Positions 1 to 10,700 of a DNA stretch of 64,000 bases are shown here, piece by piece. The stretch comes from Melanocharis versteri (lineage: Eukaryota > Chordata > Aves > Passeriformes > Melanocharitidae). The DNA is taken from NCBI GenBank assembly GCA_013397845.1, contig VZTG01006071.1, forward strand, positions 210,979 through 274,978, read 5' to 3'. The notes beneath the pieces are model-generated. The model made no database searches. It was given only the letters and a program-made list of their open reading frames with translations, and was not told the origin of the DNA. Each line of letters opens with the position of its first letter. Position 1 is the stretch's first letter. A program made the translations under genes and the position numbers.

Positions 1-94
1 GGCCGTGCCGGCTGCGGGGGCTGCGGGGCAGTGCCGGCTGTGGGGCCGTGCCGGTTGCGGGGCCGTGCCGGCTGTGGGGCAATGCCGGCGGCGG
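1..94. repeat. 17-bp GC-rich tandem repeat (minisatellite)
   Basis: Units of 17 bp at 1-17, 27-43, 44-60, 61-77 and 78-94 share the pattern GGCNNTGCCGGCTGYGG with one to four differences. A 9-bp partial unit lies at 18-26. The array runs off the left edge of the window, so its full size is unknown. It sits inside the CpG island, and three unresolved bases follow shortly after, so the assembly may have collapsed or mis-stated copies. Confidence 0.8.
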
Positions 95-116
95 GGCAAG
101 GGCGGGGGTGCGGCGG

Positions 117-119
117 NNN
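117..119. other. Unresolved bases (3 N)
   Basis: Three N characters sit in a GC-rich stretch of the CpG island directly after the tandem repeat. Any reading frame crossing this point, including a possible signal-peptide exon, cannot be trusted. Confidence 0.99.
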
Positions 120-444
120 GGCGGGGCTGCGCGCAGCCCTCCGGTCTCCCGGCGGTCTGCCTGCTCCGGGGGGTGATCGCGCTGGTTTTCACGCGGCTCC
201 GCCGCCGCTGTGACAAGGACGTGTTGGTGTGTGTGTGAGGGCGCTCACGGGCTGCCCGCTCCGCAGTGCCCGCCTGGCCCCCTACCCCGCGCCGTCGGGC
301 AGCACGGAAGTGTCGGGGGTCTCGCAGCGAGTTTGGTTTGGGTACGGCCGAGTTGAGGCGTGTGGCTGCGGGCAGGTTTGTGTCAGATGCGCTCCAGACC
401 GGTTTGGCAATGGGTACGGCTGGGGACTGGGTCCTTGTTACAGT

Positions 445-640
445 CATGGAATCATCACAGAACGGTTTGGCTCGGAGGAGACCTTTTAAAGCCGTCTAAT
501 CCAACCCCCAGCAGTGGGCAGGGGCAACTTCAACTACATCTGGTTTCTCAGAATCCCGTCCAGCCTGACACTGAATGCTGTCAGAGATGGGGCGTCTACA
601 CCTGTTTGGGGTGTTCTACAAGTGTCCTTCCTCTCCGAGT
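445..640 (-). mobile_element. CR1 LINE 3'-end fragment (degraded)
   Basis: On the + strand this reads like the antisense of a CR1 3' end. It opens with a CATGGAATCATCACAGAACGG segment (the octamer-type CR1 tail), then ACCTTTTAAAG, CCAACCCCC, GTGGGCAGGGGCAAC, a CCCGTCCAGCCTG-like block and GATGGGGCGTC, in the same order as the avian CR1 consensus. It is heavily diverged and 5'-truncated, as most CR1 copies are, with no reverse transcriptase coding left. The right edge is approximate. It overlaps the edge of the CpG island. Confidence 0.8.
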
Positions 641-1707
641 CCTGTTCCTCAGGACGAGACCGTGGTCGGTTTGTCCCCCGCTGGCACAGCCCCTGCTGCG
701 GGCCATGGCAGGACTCTGCCTGCCGCGGCTCCTGGGCTGCCACAGACGAAGGAATGGGCCTGACAGGGGGCTGGGAGACCTGCCCTGCTGCTCCACAGCC
801 ACCTGGGGCCTGATCCTGCTTCCACGAGAGTCCCAGAGAGTTTCTGTACCGACTTGGGTTGGGGATTGGCTCCAGTCCCGCATCACGTAATCTTCTGAAG
901 TGAGCTGTGGCTGTGCATGGCTGGGCTGTAAGGCAGCTGCATTTCCTCCTTCCCATTGTGGGGTGAACGGAACAATTACTATTTGTGCATTAAATCCTTC
1001 TGAAATAAAATCTCATGACTGCCATCTTTCTGTTTGCTATATTTGAACTGGCTGGAAGATTGTTTAAATATATCTCATGGACAGTTTACAACATGAATTA
1101 TTTCCTGCCTTTGAAAAGCCATGGTTGTAAGATATTTGGCAAGTTTATAACAATGAAACGTCACATTCCTCAAACAAGTCATCAAAAGAACAATTTTTAG
1201 CAATGACTGGTTTCCAGCATTCACCATTCAGAAATGTTGCAGTGTGATTTTGGTTTAAATAAAATAAATAGAAAAAGCCTGCATGTTTGATCTGCCCAGC
1301 ATTCCTGGGTGTTCCAAGTAGGATTCCTACTATCTAGCTGAGGTTCTAAGGTTTTTTGCCTTAGTACCCTTGCACTTGTGACTATGCCACAACCCCAACT
1401 GCTCTCAGCTGGGTATCTAAAGCAGCTGTTGTGGATGCCCCCTATAAAAATGTCCAGTCCCTCTCACTTTGTAGCATATAAAATGGTTTCACTGAGTACT
1501 GTGTAATATGTATCAAAATGTTGGGGGTTGGGGTAGCAGAAATGGGTGAAACGTACTAAGAAAAGTGCATTTAGAATTGTGCTCCCATGTGGTGGTCTTA
1601 TAAAATTTTAAGTATTGGTTTTTTTCTGTGAATGTATCTTAACATTTTTGATGTTTTAATTTGTTCTCATCCTTTTTTTTTCTTTTGTTTTTTTCTTCCC
1701 TACTCAG
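641..1707. other. Non-coding sequence between CpG island and first coding exon
   Basis: GC content falls from the island into ordinary AT-rich sequence. The open frames here are short and unrecognisable. It probably represents the intron between an upstream untranslated first exon and the exon at 1708. A long pyrimidine tract at about 1671-1705 ends in TACTCAG, the acceptor of that exon. Confidence 0.6.
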
Positions 1708-1758
1708 CTCTTGCCCCTGTTCTTTGCCTCTGGTTTTGTTGGTGAGGATATCACAGTG
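1708..1758 (+). other. MSRB3: MSRB3 5'UTR part of the mitochondrial-type exon
   Basis: The acceptor TACTCAG ends at 1707 after a roughly 30-nt pyrimidine-rich tract, so the exon most likely starts at 1708. The 51 nt before the start codon contain no upstream ATG. Bases just before the start are CACAGTG, giving a G at -3, a moderately good initiation context. If this exon can instead serve as a transcription start of its own, the boundary would differ. Confidence 0.7.
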
Positions 1759-1834
1759 ATGTCTGCATTCAACCTGCTGCATTTGGTGACAAAGAGCCAG
1801 CCAGTGGCCCTGCGAGCCTGTGGGCTTCCCTCAG
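1759..1834 (+). CDS. MSRB3: MSRB3 coding exon 1: mitochondrial targeting leader
   Basis: Encodes residues 1-25 and the first base of Gly26. It begins MSAFNLLHLV and ends ACGLPS, which I recognise as the N-terminus of the mammalian mitochondrial isoform MSRB3B. The leader has Lys12 and Arg19, no acidic residues and several hydrophobic ones, as expected for an amphipathic mitochondrial presequence. The start at 1759 is the first ATG of the exon. The exon ends CAG with donor GTTGAA, a weak match to GTRAGT; the phase-1 junction joins to GG TCA of the next exon to give Gly-Ser. An ER-type first exon would replace this piece. Exon identity is supported both by recognition and by the exact in-frame junction. 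Confidence 0.93.
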
Positions 1835-4493
1835 GTTGAATGGGTGCTGCTTGTTGTGTCATGCATAATGAAGGCCCTTGTAGGAATGGGTGTCTCTGCT
1901 GCAGGAAACAATGTGCTGTGGGTTGTTCTGTTTAAATTTTCCTTCGAAGCAGAAGTTTATTTGCACTTTTGTTTTTTAGTAAAAGCCACTGAGTTGAGTG
2001 AGTGATTTTATATCCGAGATTTTAAAAAGCTTGGAAATGCTGTCTGACTTCCTTGTCCAAAATACTGTCTCCTAAATTTGATATTATTTTCCTCATTCTT
2101 GGCAAAAACTGTGTAATTAGACTGAAAGTATTTTATTAAATGCCATTCCTAATTTTAAAAGAGGACACTGAAGAGAATTTCACATGTTGATTGCTATTCA
2201 ACATAGGACTTAAAAATATTTTCCAAAATCTTTAGCAGTATACTATAGTTATACTCCATGTGTTTCTTTTCACATTTTTATTATAAATCAAATACCTTAT
2301 ACTGAAAATCATGTACAAAAAGTGTGCAGGACTTAAAACTTAATTTTTTCATTCCTCTGACAGCATATTCCTTAGTTATATGACACTTCTCTACATAGCT
2401 AAATGGAAACATGCAGTTTAATGCCCACATGCAGCTGCACTTTTCATGTAAGGTCCAGGTTTGTCCATTACGTCTGGGAAGGGTGCCGTAAGACCCCATC
2501 TCCATGAACTGATAATATCATGAAAACCTTGAACCTAAGCATTTTGTGTTTCACTTAAATGGCAGTAGTCTGTAATGTCAGGATGATAATGTCAGTGTAC
2601 AGGGTTATGTGGGAGAAAATGAAAATGCAAGCTGTACTGAGTTAATTTTGAACATTACTAGGAGTTTTCTTGACACCCAAATAAAAAAGATACAGTGCTG
2701 GCTGATTCGTATTTGAAGCCTCAAAAATGGGCCAGCTTGGGTGTTTGTGCTACACTCACAATTGGTTCATAAGAGTGCAGAATGTTACAAGCAGTTTCTC
2801 CCAGACCGGTACTTAGCAAGCATATGGAGGTGATGTTTTAAAGATTTTTTTTTGGTGATAAGACATCAGTTTTCAAGCTGATGGATTTTCCTAAAGCTTA
2901 TTAGATTTTATTTGAACTAAATCTGAGTCTAATTTTTGCAGCATTTACATTCCATTTCCCCCACATGTGCACAAAACTCCCATTAACCTTGATAGGAACT
3001 GCAAACACATATTGAGGAAGAGAGAGAATAACCCACATTGTGTCAGCTTGACCTTGGTTTCCTGTTATATTTGCTGCTGAGCCAGATTTAAAATCCTAAA
3101 AATATAGGGTAAGCAAATTTCCTTAGCCCTCATTATGCACCTTTTGATGTGTGCTCATATTGCTGGTGTCTACCTTAACATGGGGGCACTCAGTCTTCTG
3201 GCCATTTTGTTCCCACTCAGAAAAGGAGATCTTCAAACTGATCAGCTAGAAACACAAACAGCCCATGGGAGGTTATGCTGTTCTGTACCTGTTTGCAAAG
3301 CACTGCATTAGCTGTTTTGTCAAGTTGTTTTTCTGTCATAATCCAGTAGTCACATTTTAGAATAAGAAGTTAACACTACTATTTATTCCCATCCCTTAGA
3401 TCTCTATCTGTGGGACCATTAATAGATTGAGTTCCACTGACTGACTACTTTACAGAGATATATATAGAGAGATATTTTTATATAATAAGCGCAAATTCAT
3501 CTGCTAACAGTGGAATAATATACAATCACATATCTCACATATTTTAAGAGTAATCTAAATTCCCCAGATGCTTAAAAATTAACATAGGATTGCTTTGCCT
3601 CTAGGGGTTTTTTTGTGCGTGATGTATTTAGGGGGTTGCAAGTAAATGGCGTAGCATGTATCAAATAAAACATGGGAAGGAGATGTAGAGCCAACATCTG
3701 CTTAAATGCCACAATGCCCTGTGACTTTGGCTTCTGAACATACAGAAAACACCCCAAGTTCTCATGAGTTTTTTATAACATAACACTTTTCCCACTAGTG
3801 CTTTTCCCACCATCCAGTTCTGTGTGAATTGCAGTCCTGTAACCATACCACCATGCCCTGTGTCCACCAAGTCTGGGACAGTGTGGAGTTTGGCCACCTT
3901 CTAATTCAGTGGCAAATTCCATATGGAATGAGACTTTTTAACCTTCTGGAAGCCATGCTCAGAGTAAGTGCTGTCAGAGCAGTAAACTGGGCTTTCAAAA
4001 AATGTTTTAAATGCTGTGCAGTTAAATATTTTCAGGACAAGGACTAGAATGAAAGTGTTTCAATTTCTATGCTTGGAATGGGTACCTCTGTCCTTCCTGT
4101 AAGGAACAAAGCAACACAACACAATATATAATTTATATTTAATATATAGTTGTAGATCACAAATAAGGGATTTTTTTCTCCCCCCTGCCCATTAAAGTAA
4201 TTAAATACTATTGGGAGGTATCTTAGAATAGAGGTGACCTGTCCCTTCTTTGAAGCACTATTTTGTAAGCACTTGTGAATTTCACTTGTGCTGGTGAAGT
4301 GTTTTCACTTGTTCTTTTTCTGTTTGTATATTAGCACCTGGAGCGCAGATCTGTTCTTCCAAATTGTATTTTTAAAATATTTTTTTTGTCTGAAGTTAGG
4401 ACTAAACGTTTCAATGTGTGCAAACCTAGTGCACTGTCTGCCCATAACATTTTTTATGGACAAGATGGCAAGACCGAGCAGGAGCAGGCGCTT

Positions 4494-4507
4494 CCAGCAG
4501 ATGGCAC
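4494..4507 (+). promoter_or_regulatory. Candidate CTCF binding motif
   Basis: The sequence CCAGCAGATGGCAC fits the degenerate core CCASYAGRKGGCRS at all 14 positions on the + strand. By composition, fewer than one such match is expected in 64 kb. CTCF organises chromatin loops and insulators. Binding here is inferred from the motif alone. Confidence 0.45.
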
Positions 4508-4850
4508 TAGGCATTTGCTGTTCTGCACACCCAGGGCTGTACGAAAAGCTTCCCGTCTAGGGGCCATTCATACAGAAAGTACACCCTGAGACCTTAGGAA
4601 CGCTTACAAGTACTTCAAGAAAAGCGGTAGCACTGTGAAAAAAGCAAAATCTATGCCCGTATGCAAACTACCATCACATCGGTTCAAGGTTCCTTCACTG
4701 CCAGTAATGACTACAGCTCCTTTGTATCTGTCGTATGACACAGAAGTGTTGCTCCGTGAGCTGGCTTTATTAGACTTGAAGGCTCTGAATTTCTTTGGAA
4801 ATGTAGGATGCACTCAGCACCTGCCAGGATTTAATTCACAGAAATTAAGA

Positions 4851-4940
4851 ATAAAAAAAAAGCAAACCAAAACAAAAAAACCAACCCACAACAAACCAAC
4901 AAAAACCACTGCAAAATCACAACAATCCCCAACAAACTTT
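4851..4940. repeat. A/C-rich low-complexity tract
   Basis: A run of A followed by degenerate CAAA/CCAAC units with almost no G or T on the + strand. It looks like an expanded, decayed poly(A)-type or simple repeat. No coding or element structure is recognisable on either side. Confidence 0.7.
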
Positions 4941-7751
4941 TAGTATAAAAACTACTTCATCTGCTTTATGCATACCAAGAAGCAACTGATACAAGTCATG
5001 ATTATGCAGATTACATGTACATATGTTTTCTGAAGCAGACCACCAAGCTATAACATGAAAAGATAGCTTATATTGCTTTGCTGTGTCTTTTAATTATTAT
5101 GGATTCTCATTTCTTAAAAAGACCCTTTATTCCTTTAACACTTTGAATGTTATGCTGCTTACATCACATTTTTTGCATGTGATAATTTGGCTTTTCCTCT
5201 CCTGCAGATCAAAGAAAATTATGGTGCTTGTAAAATTAAGTAAAAGTAATGATGAAGAAACTACAGGGCTAGACTTAGGGTTGGGGTTTTTTTCTGTATA
5301 ATAAAGTCCTAGGTAATATTAAATTGTTGTGTAGTGTTTAATTACTAAAATAACTACTAGTAGGAAACCGTACTTTTCTAGCATTAGATTAAACTACAAT
5401 GCATCTGTATGAAGATGGTGCTGGGCATATGGTGTAAGTCTTTATTAAGTAAATATCTACAGTATGGTTTCTCATTGTTTTATTAAATCTTTGTTAATTC
5501 TAAGTTTTAATATAATGTCTTTTCATAAAATTGAAATTAATAGTGAACAGAAAATTACTGAGTCTCAAAATTGGATTTTTAGCAGTAATCTGTTAACATA
5601 AAGGATTACTTTTAGGAGCAGATCTTGAAAACATTTGCATACATGAATTATTTGTATGCATTTGTTCCTCTAAACTCTCAAACTGCTAATGTCAATGAAA
5701 TATCTGTGAAATAATGAAACAGTGTGCATACTGTTTGCCAGATATGGCTTTAACAACAGAAAGTCTAGAAAATACCTTAGTCTTGTGGGTTCAAAGTATG
5801 GTAGTTGCTGTCAAACTTCGTGTGATTTGAGTATGACTAAACATTTCATATTGTCTGTTTCTATGTTCAGAGATATAATTTCTATAATGTATGTTATAAC
5901 TTCCCCATAGTTTTCCGTAATGTGTATCACCAGAGATGTACTACTACAGATGTCTGTTCACATGGTCCAAAAGAAAATAAAAGTAAGACTGATATTGTAT
6001 AGCATAAACCATCCATACAGCTATGGTTAAATGCCTGTCAATGTTTTCATTATAAATTCATATTTTCTGGGGTTTATACCTTGAACATAAAAATTCGCTC
6101 TGAGTTTTAGTATGCCTTACGAGGTCTCAGATGAATGGACTTGTTCCTCAGAACTGGCTGGGGGGCAAAAATTAAAACTCATTTGTATCCAGCTAAATTA
6201 GAAAAAAAATGCAAATATCAATTTGGATCAAAAATAGATTTTTAAATTTAAAACACAGTCTTACAAATACCTAGTTTACTGCCTCCCAGCAGTTATGAGG
6301 AAGACTCTTGAAAAGAGTCTGGAAAATATACACTATGTGATCACAATAGTAAATAGCATGTGAAACCATTCACGTGTCATTATTATATAAATGTCTGTAT
6401 ATATGTTTGCCTTTCAGTCATATGATAGTAGAACACTGTATTGTCATAACGGAGTATAACATTATCATATTTTTGGAATGGCTTTAAAATGAGTTTTAAA
6501 ACTTACATATAACTGTCTTAATGGGAGTATATCTGATGTTGTACTGTAGTTACAAATGTTTCTTCTGTACAATAGTATTCAGTCTAGAATACCTTACTTA
6601 ATGCATTCTAAGATGAAATTTATTAGTAGATATCTCTTTGGGTGCAATACTCTTAAAGAGTGCCTGATTGCCAAACTTGGGATCATAAAGAAGACTAGAA
6701 GCCTTCTGTTACATTCCCTAGAGTTTGTACTCAGTTTTTTTGCTCTTTTAAAGTCTTTGTTCTGGTGGAGTTTTGCACTCTCCCTCATCTGCTCAGGAGA
6801 CAGATGGTGCTCGTCCCTGCCCCACCTGGGTGGAGGCTCCTCAGTGATTCTTGCACTGAGAAGCACTGGGATGATGAGACATTTCTTGTACTCCCAGATC
6901 ATACATGAAGAGAGTCCCTTAATGTGTTCCCTGACAGATCTTTTAAGGTTGCTTTCATTCCCTTCCTGCTCCCATAAAGGATCCACCACAAACCATTTCC
7001 ACCCTTCTTGCAGGAATGTTTTAATTCTGGGAGTTCATAAATTTCCTGTGTTCCATTCCTGAGCCTTCTGAAACTCAGGCTTAATGTGTTTTCTGCTTAT
7101 TTGGGTATGGAAAAGATGAATTTTCAGCTGGGTGTTTCTGGGTTTTAAAGTTTCTCACAAAAAGTTACTTTTTTTGGTTATTGGTGTGTCTAACAGGAAA
7201 ACTAAGAAATCCTTTAAGGACTGCCTTCACTTTTTTCCCTTCAATTAAAAGCAACTCTTGGCTTTGTCTTTTCTCTGAGGAGCATGTGATGAATGTTTCA
7301 GAGAAGAATGTGATGTAAAGGAGAGATGGCAGCACACAGAAAGGAAGGAGATTTTCTATATTGCTAAGCTGAGGGAGGACAAGCAAGAAAATGCGCAAGT
7401 AGTGAATGTGAACGCTAAAGTCAGTAAGAGTATGTTGGGAAATAATGGAGGAGATGATCACTTAGGGAATGTATGAGCTTGGAATTTGATGGAACCTTGA
7501 ATGAGTCTAGAGTGTGGACTGGGAGTCAGGCACTAGAGGCTCAAACATTACCATAACGTAGCTGCTAGGTTAACCATAGGTCCCTACAGCACAGATCATG
7601 ATCTGGGGGTAAATGAGTAGAGAGGAGTTGTGTCCCAGAGAATGCTAAGAAGGGGAAATTGTTCTTAGTTACAAGCTAAACATGTATCTCAGTTTGTGAT
7701 TTCCTTCAAAAGAAGCTGTGTTGGGAAGGGATGCATGGCTAGAGTACAAAG

Positions 7752-7765
7752 GCGCCCTCTGCTCT
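7752..7765 (-). promoter_or_regulatory. Near-match CTCF motif on the minus strand
   Basis: GCGCCCTCTGCTCT on the + strand is the reverse complement of an AGCAGAGGGCGC core, matching 12 of 14 positions of the CTCF consensus. The two mismatches are at the less constrained end. Its orientation converges with the motif at 4494. This is motif evidence only. Confidence 0.3.
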
Positions 7766-10700
7766 GTCTGGAGAAGAGGTTCTTGTGGGACAGGAGGTGC
7801 TGGCAGCCCAGGTCTGGAGCTGGCAGCTTTGTGCACTGTGGGTAAGAACTCTCTCATCAATGCTCTGACCCAGGTCAGGGAGTCCCGAGGAGAGCAGAGC
7901 AGGGAAAGGCTTGACCGAATCCTCTTAAAGCCCTTTTACAGGGCTTGACCCTCTCCTCTTGACCCATAAGACATGGCTGAATTTTAATGAAACATAAGGA
8001 ATTCCAGAAGGCCCATTAGGGAATGAAGTTGGCAGTTACGAACCTTTTTGACTGTTCCTCTGCCTTTAGTCCTGAAGCAGATTGAGAGGGGAGAGGGCTA
8101 CAGTGGTTATCATAGCAGAGCATGAACTGGAACAGAGTCCCAGCAGTTCCTTCATGCTGGGTATGTTCCTCTGCTTGGAGAAGTGGGATGAAAGGCCACA
8201 GAGCAGGCGGTGCCTGCTTGTGTTTTTGCAAAAGGGTTCCTTACCCTCCACAGTTGGAGACAGATCAAGTTTTGCAGGGGGTTAGATCTGGGCTGTTGTA
8301 GAGAATTGGAGGAGAGGAAAGACCTTCCCACAGCCCTCTCCTTTCCTCCACCCCCATCCCAAGTACAGATTGCGGCACCTTGAGTCTTGAAATCCAGTGC
8401 TCATTTCACAGGCCACACATCACTATTGTGGAGGAAGCAGCAGGAGGATTTAGCAACAGCCTGAATGCCAAAATAAGCTACACACCACTGCTGGCAAATG
8501 CTGACTTTTTAATTGTTTCTGCTGCAGGGTTAAACCTTTATTAAAGCTGTGTGAATAAACTTATTTTGATGACTTACTGAAATATTTCAAAAGCAAAAGG
8601 CAACATAAAGCACTCTTACTAAATTCATTTTAATCCCACTGTTAATAAAATGCCTTTCCATATGTTGTGCACCCTTTTTATTGATTCTGACAGAAATCTA
8701 CTGACCAGATAGAGTGCTCAGTGTCTTTGTCTTTCTTGTTTTTAATTTAAACAAATGTAGTGCCTGTGAAAGGTGCTAGGATAATATCAGCAAAACAAAA
8801 GTTTCTTTATCTGTTGGGGGGGAGAGGAAGAGAAATCCATCATTATAAATATCCCCCCCTCCACTGTTGTACCAATAGATCTTGATCTTGTCTTGCCTGG
8901 TTTGTATACAAGGGTAAGGCAAATAGGTCAGCTGCCCTGTGCGCTCTGTCTTTGGCCATCTTGGCAGAAACGATAACAAATGTGGCAGTTTATAACATAA
9001 TGAGCTTTTGCTCCACTTAATTGAAGGTTCTTCTATTCACCAACCTCTGCTGAGCAGCCACATGCTGCTGTTGCTGCAGTACTACTGAAGATGACAGCTC
9101 AAAAAGTTCCAGAGGAAGCTGCCTTCATCTCCACCAGCTAGTGCAGGGTGATGGTGGACTCCACAGTCGTTGTAATTGGGAAAGGTTGTGAGACCAAGAT
9201 TGTGTCTGGTAGTGACATTTATTTAATTGATGTCAGATATGGAAGTAAAGTAGACATGCCTGGAGAGGACAAAAGGAGCTGATTTTCTTTCCCCCTTTCC
9301 CACTACGCAAAACACTTCAGTCTTTTGTTAAATGTTTTTTACATTCACAGAGAGGAGAGGCAGCTTCAGATTTCTTTTCCAGGGAATGTCTCTTTGGCTT
9401 GCATGGCTGCCTTAGCCATGTAACTTGCCGAAAGCATGTTTGCAGACCTGTGGAAACAACAGATGCTGCCTATATGGGCCTGCTGGGGTCCCAGTACCAC
9501 TTTGTATGGAGAGAAAACAAGTGCGTTAGCTGGCAGTTTGGGGAATTTTTTTTTCAATTATTTTTTATTTTTCTTTTGTGCTTGGGAAATTTGCTGTCTT
9601 ACATGGGAGATTTCTGATGGTGAGTCAAAATATATGTGTTTGTATTAAACAAGAGCTGTGCTGATGACCAGGTGGAAAAAATAAATGTGACAGCTCTGTT
9701 ACTTGATTGTATGGGAAGTTTGCAAATTTGCAAAGAAGGGGCTTGCCCTTCCCTTGTGGCCGTCTGACCCTCCTGGGTGTTAAGTAAATAATTTTTTTTA
9801 AAGACAGTCAGTTTTTGGGTGGTGTTCTTTTAAGATAGAGCCTGGCATTTGACCCAAAATTTGAACTGCTGTCCTGGTACCTGACTTTTGGATTTTCAAC
9901 GCACAATATAGTGGAAATGGTCTTCGCTCCATTACTTCTAATGCTTGCATGAAACTGCAAATGGTATTTCAACAGCAGGTGGGAGTTAGCTACCTACAGC
10001 AAGAAAGCAAAGGAGCCACAGATCTGTTTTTCAATGTGTAAAACATTTACAGGAGTTTTTTAATCATGAAGTTTGAATTTTACTTAAACCTGACCTCTCA
10101 ACATTCCAGAGTTTCTTTTGCAACATCTATCCTAGTCACCAGCAGGTTAAGGTGATTTGAAATGGCTCGTCAGGGGATTATAAAAAGAACTATCATGTCA
10201 AATACAGGTTTTATAAAACTATGTTTTCCAAATACAAGCCAACAGAACTGTTTGCAATATAACCATTCTCAAGAGTTGTTCTTTTTTCAACTAGGTAGCA
10301 GTTCCTGGCTTGTTTGCAGTGAGAGAACACAGCAGCAGTCTCCCAAGGCTGAAGACTAGAGTCTGCAGAGAACAAATAAAACAGAAATTAAAATATGTGA
10401 GAGAAAGTTGTAAGTTTGCCTTTCCTTAATCAGACGGTGAGGCAAAACTGGCAAAAAGAGGCACAAACTGTGTAAATGAAAGCTGAAGTAATAAAAAATG
10501 AGAAATTCCACTTTTAATAATACTAAGTGTTAGCAATAGCATATGTAAGGATATTTATTTTTAAAAATCTATGGAAATATTTTTAAACTTTGTGGAATTC
10601 CTCTTAATATCAGTTTGAGGTAATTTACCATCGATCTACCAAGGTCTGATCCACTCATGAGGATATAGACTTTGGGAAGCAGAGAGATGTATACTTAGAG

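Larger units (their letters stand above)
1..470 (+). promoter_or_regulatory. CpG island, probable MSRB3 promoter / first-exon region
   Basis: The first 310 bases are extremely GC-rich with dense CpG dinucleotides, and GC content falls off by about 470. This lies 1.3 kb upstream of a splice acceptor (1708) that opens the first coding exon, so an untranslated or signal-peptide first exon probably starts here or just before the window. No TATA box is evident, as is usual for CpG-island promoters. I could not fix a transcription start or a donor site. Candidate GT donors exist, for example in GGGG|GTGATC near 170, but none is convincing. Promoter identity is inferred from composition and position only. 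Confidence 0.6.

Noticed and set aside
31..213. Alternative frame in which GGGG|GTGATC near 170 would splice in phase with exon 2 and give Gly-Gly-Ser
   Set aside because: The phase works, but the encoded leader is Gly/Ala/Arg-rich with no signal-peptide character, and three N bases interrupt it. It is too speculative to list as an exon.
5..238. Open frame of 77 codons in the CpG island as a possible ER signal-peptide exon
   Set aside because: It crosses unresolved bases, is built from the 17-bp repeat, has no N-terminal hydrophobic core, and has no convincing donor that would give the phase-1 Gly junction.
6556..7062. 168-codon + strand open frame in intron 1, with a 131-codon antisense frame
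   Set aside because: No recognisable domain, mixed composition with low-complexity hydrophobic stretches, and overlapping frames on both strands, typical of chance openness.
9060..9275. Sequence with a coding-like texture (ATGACAGCTCAAAAAGTTCC and following)
   Set aside because: I thought of a processed pseudogene, but no frame stays open for long and I do not recognise a parent gene.
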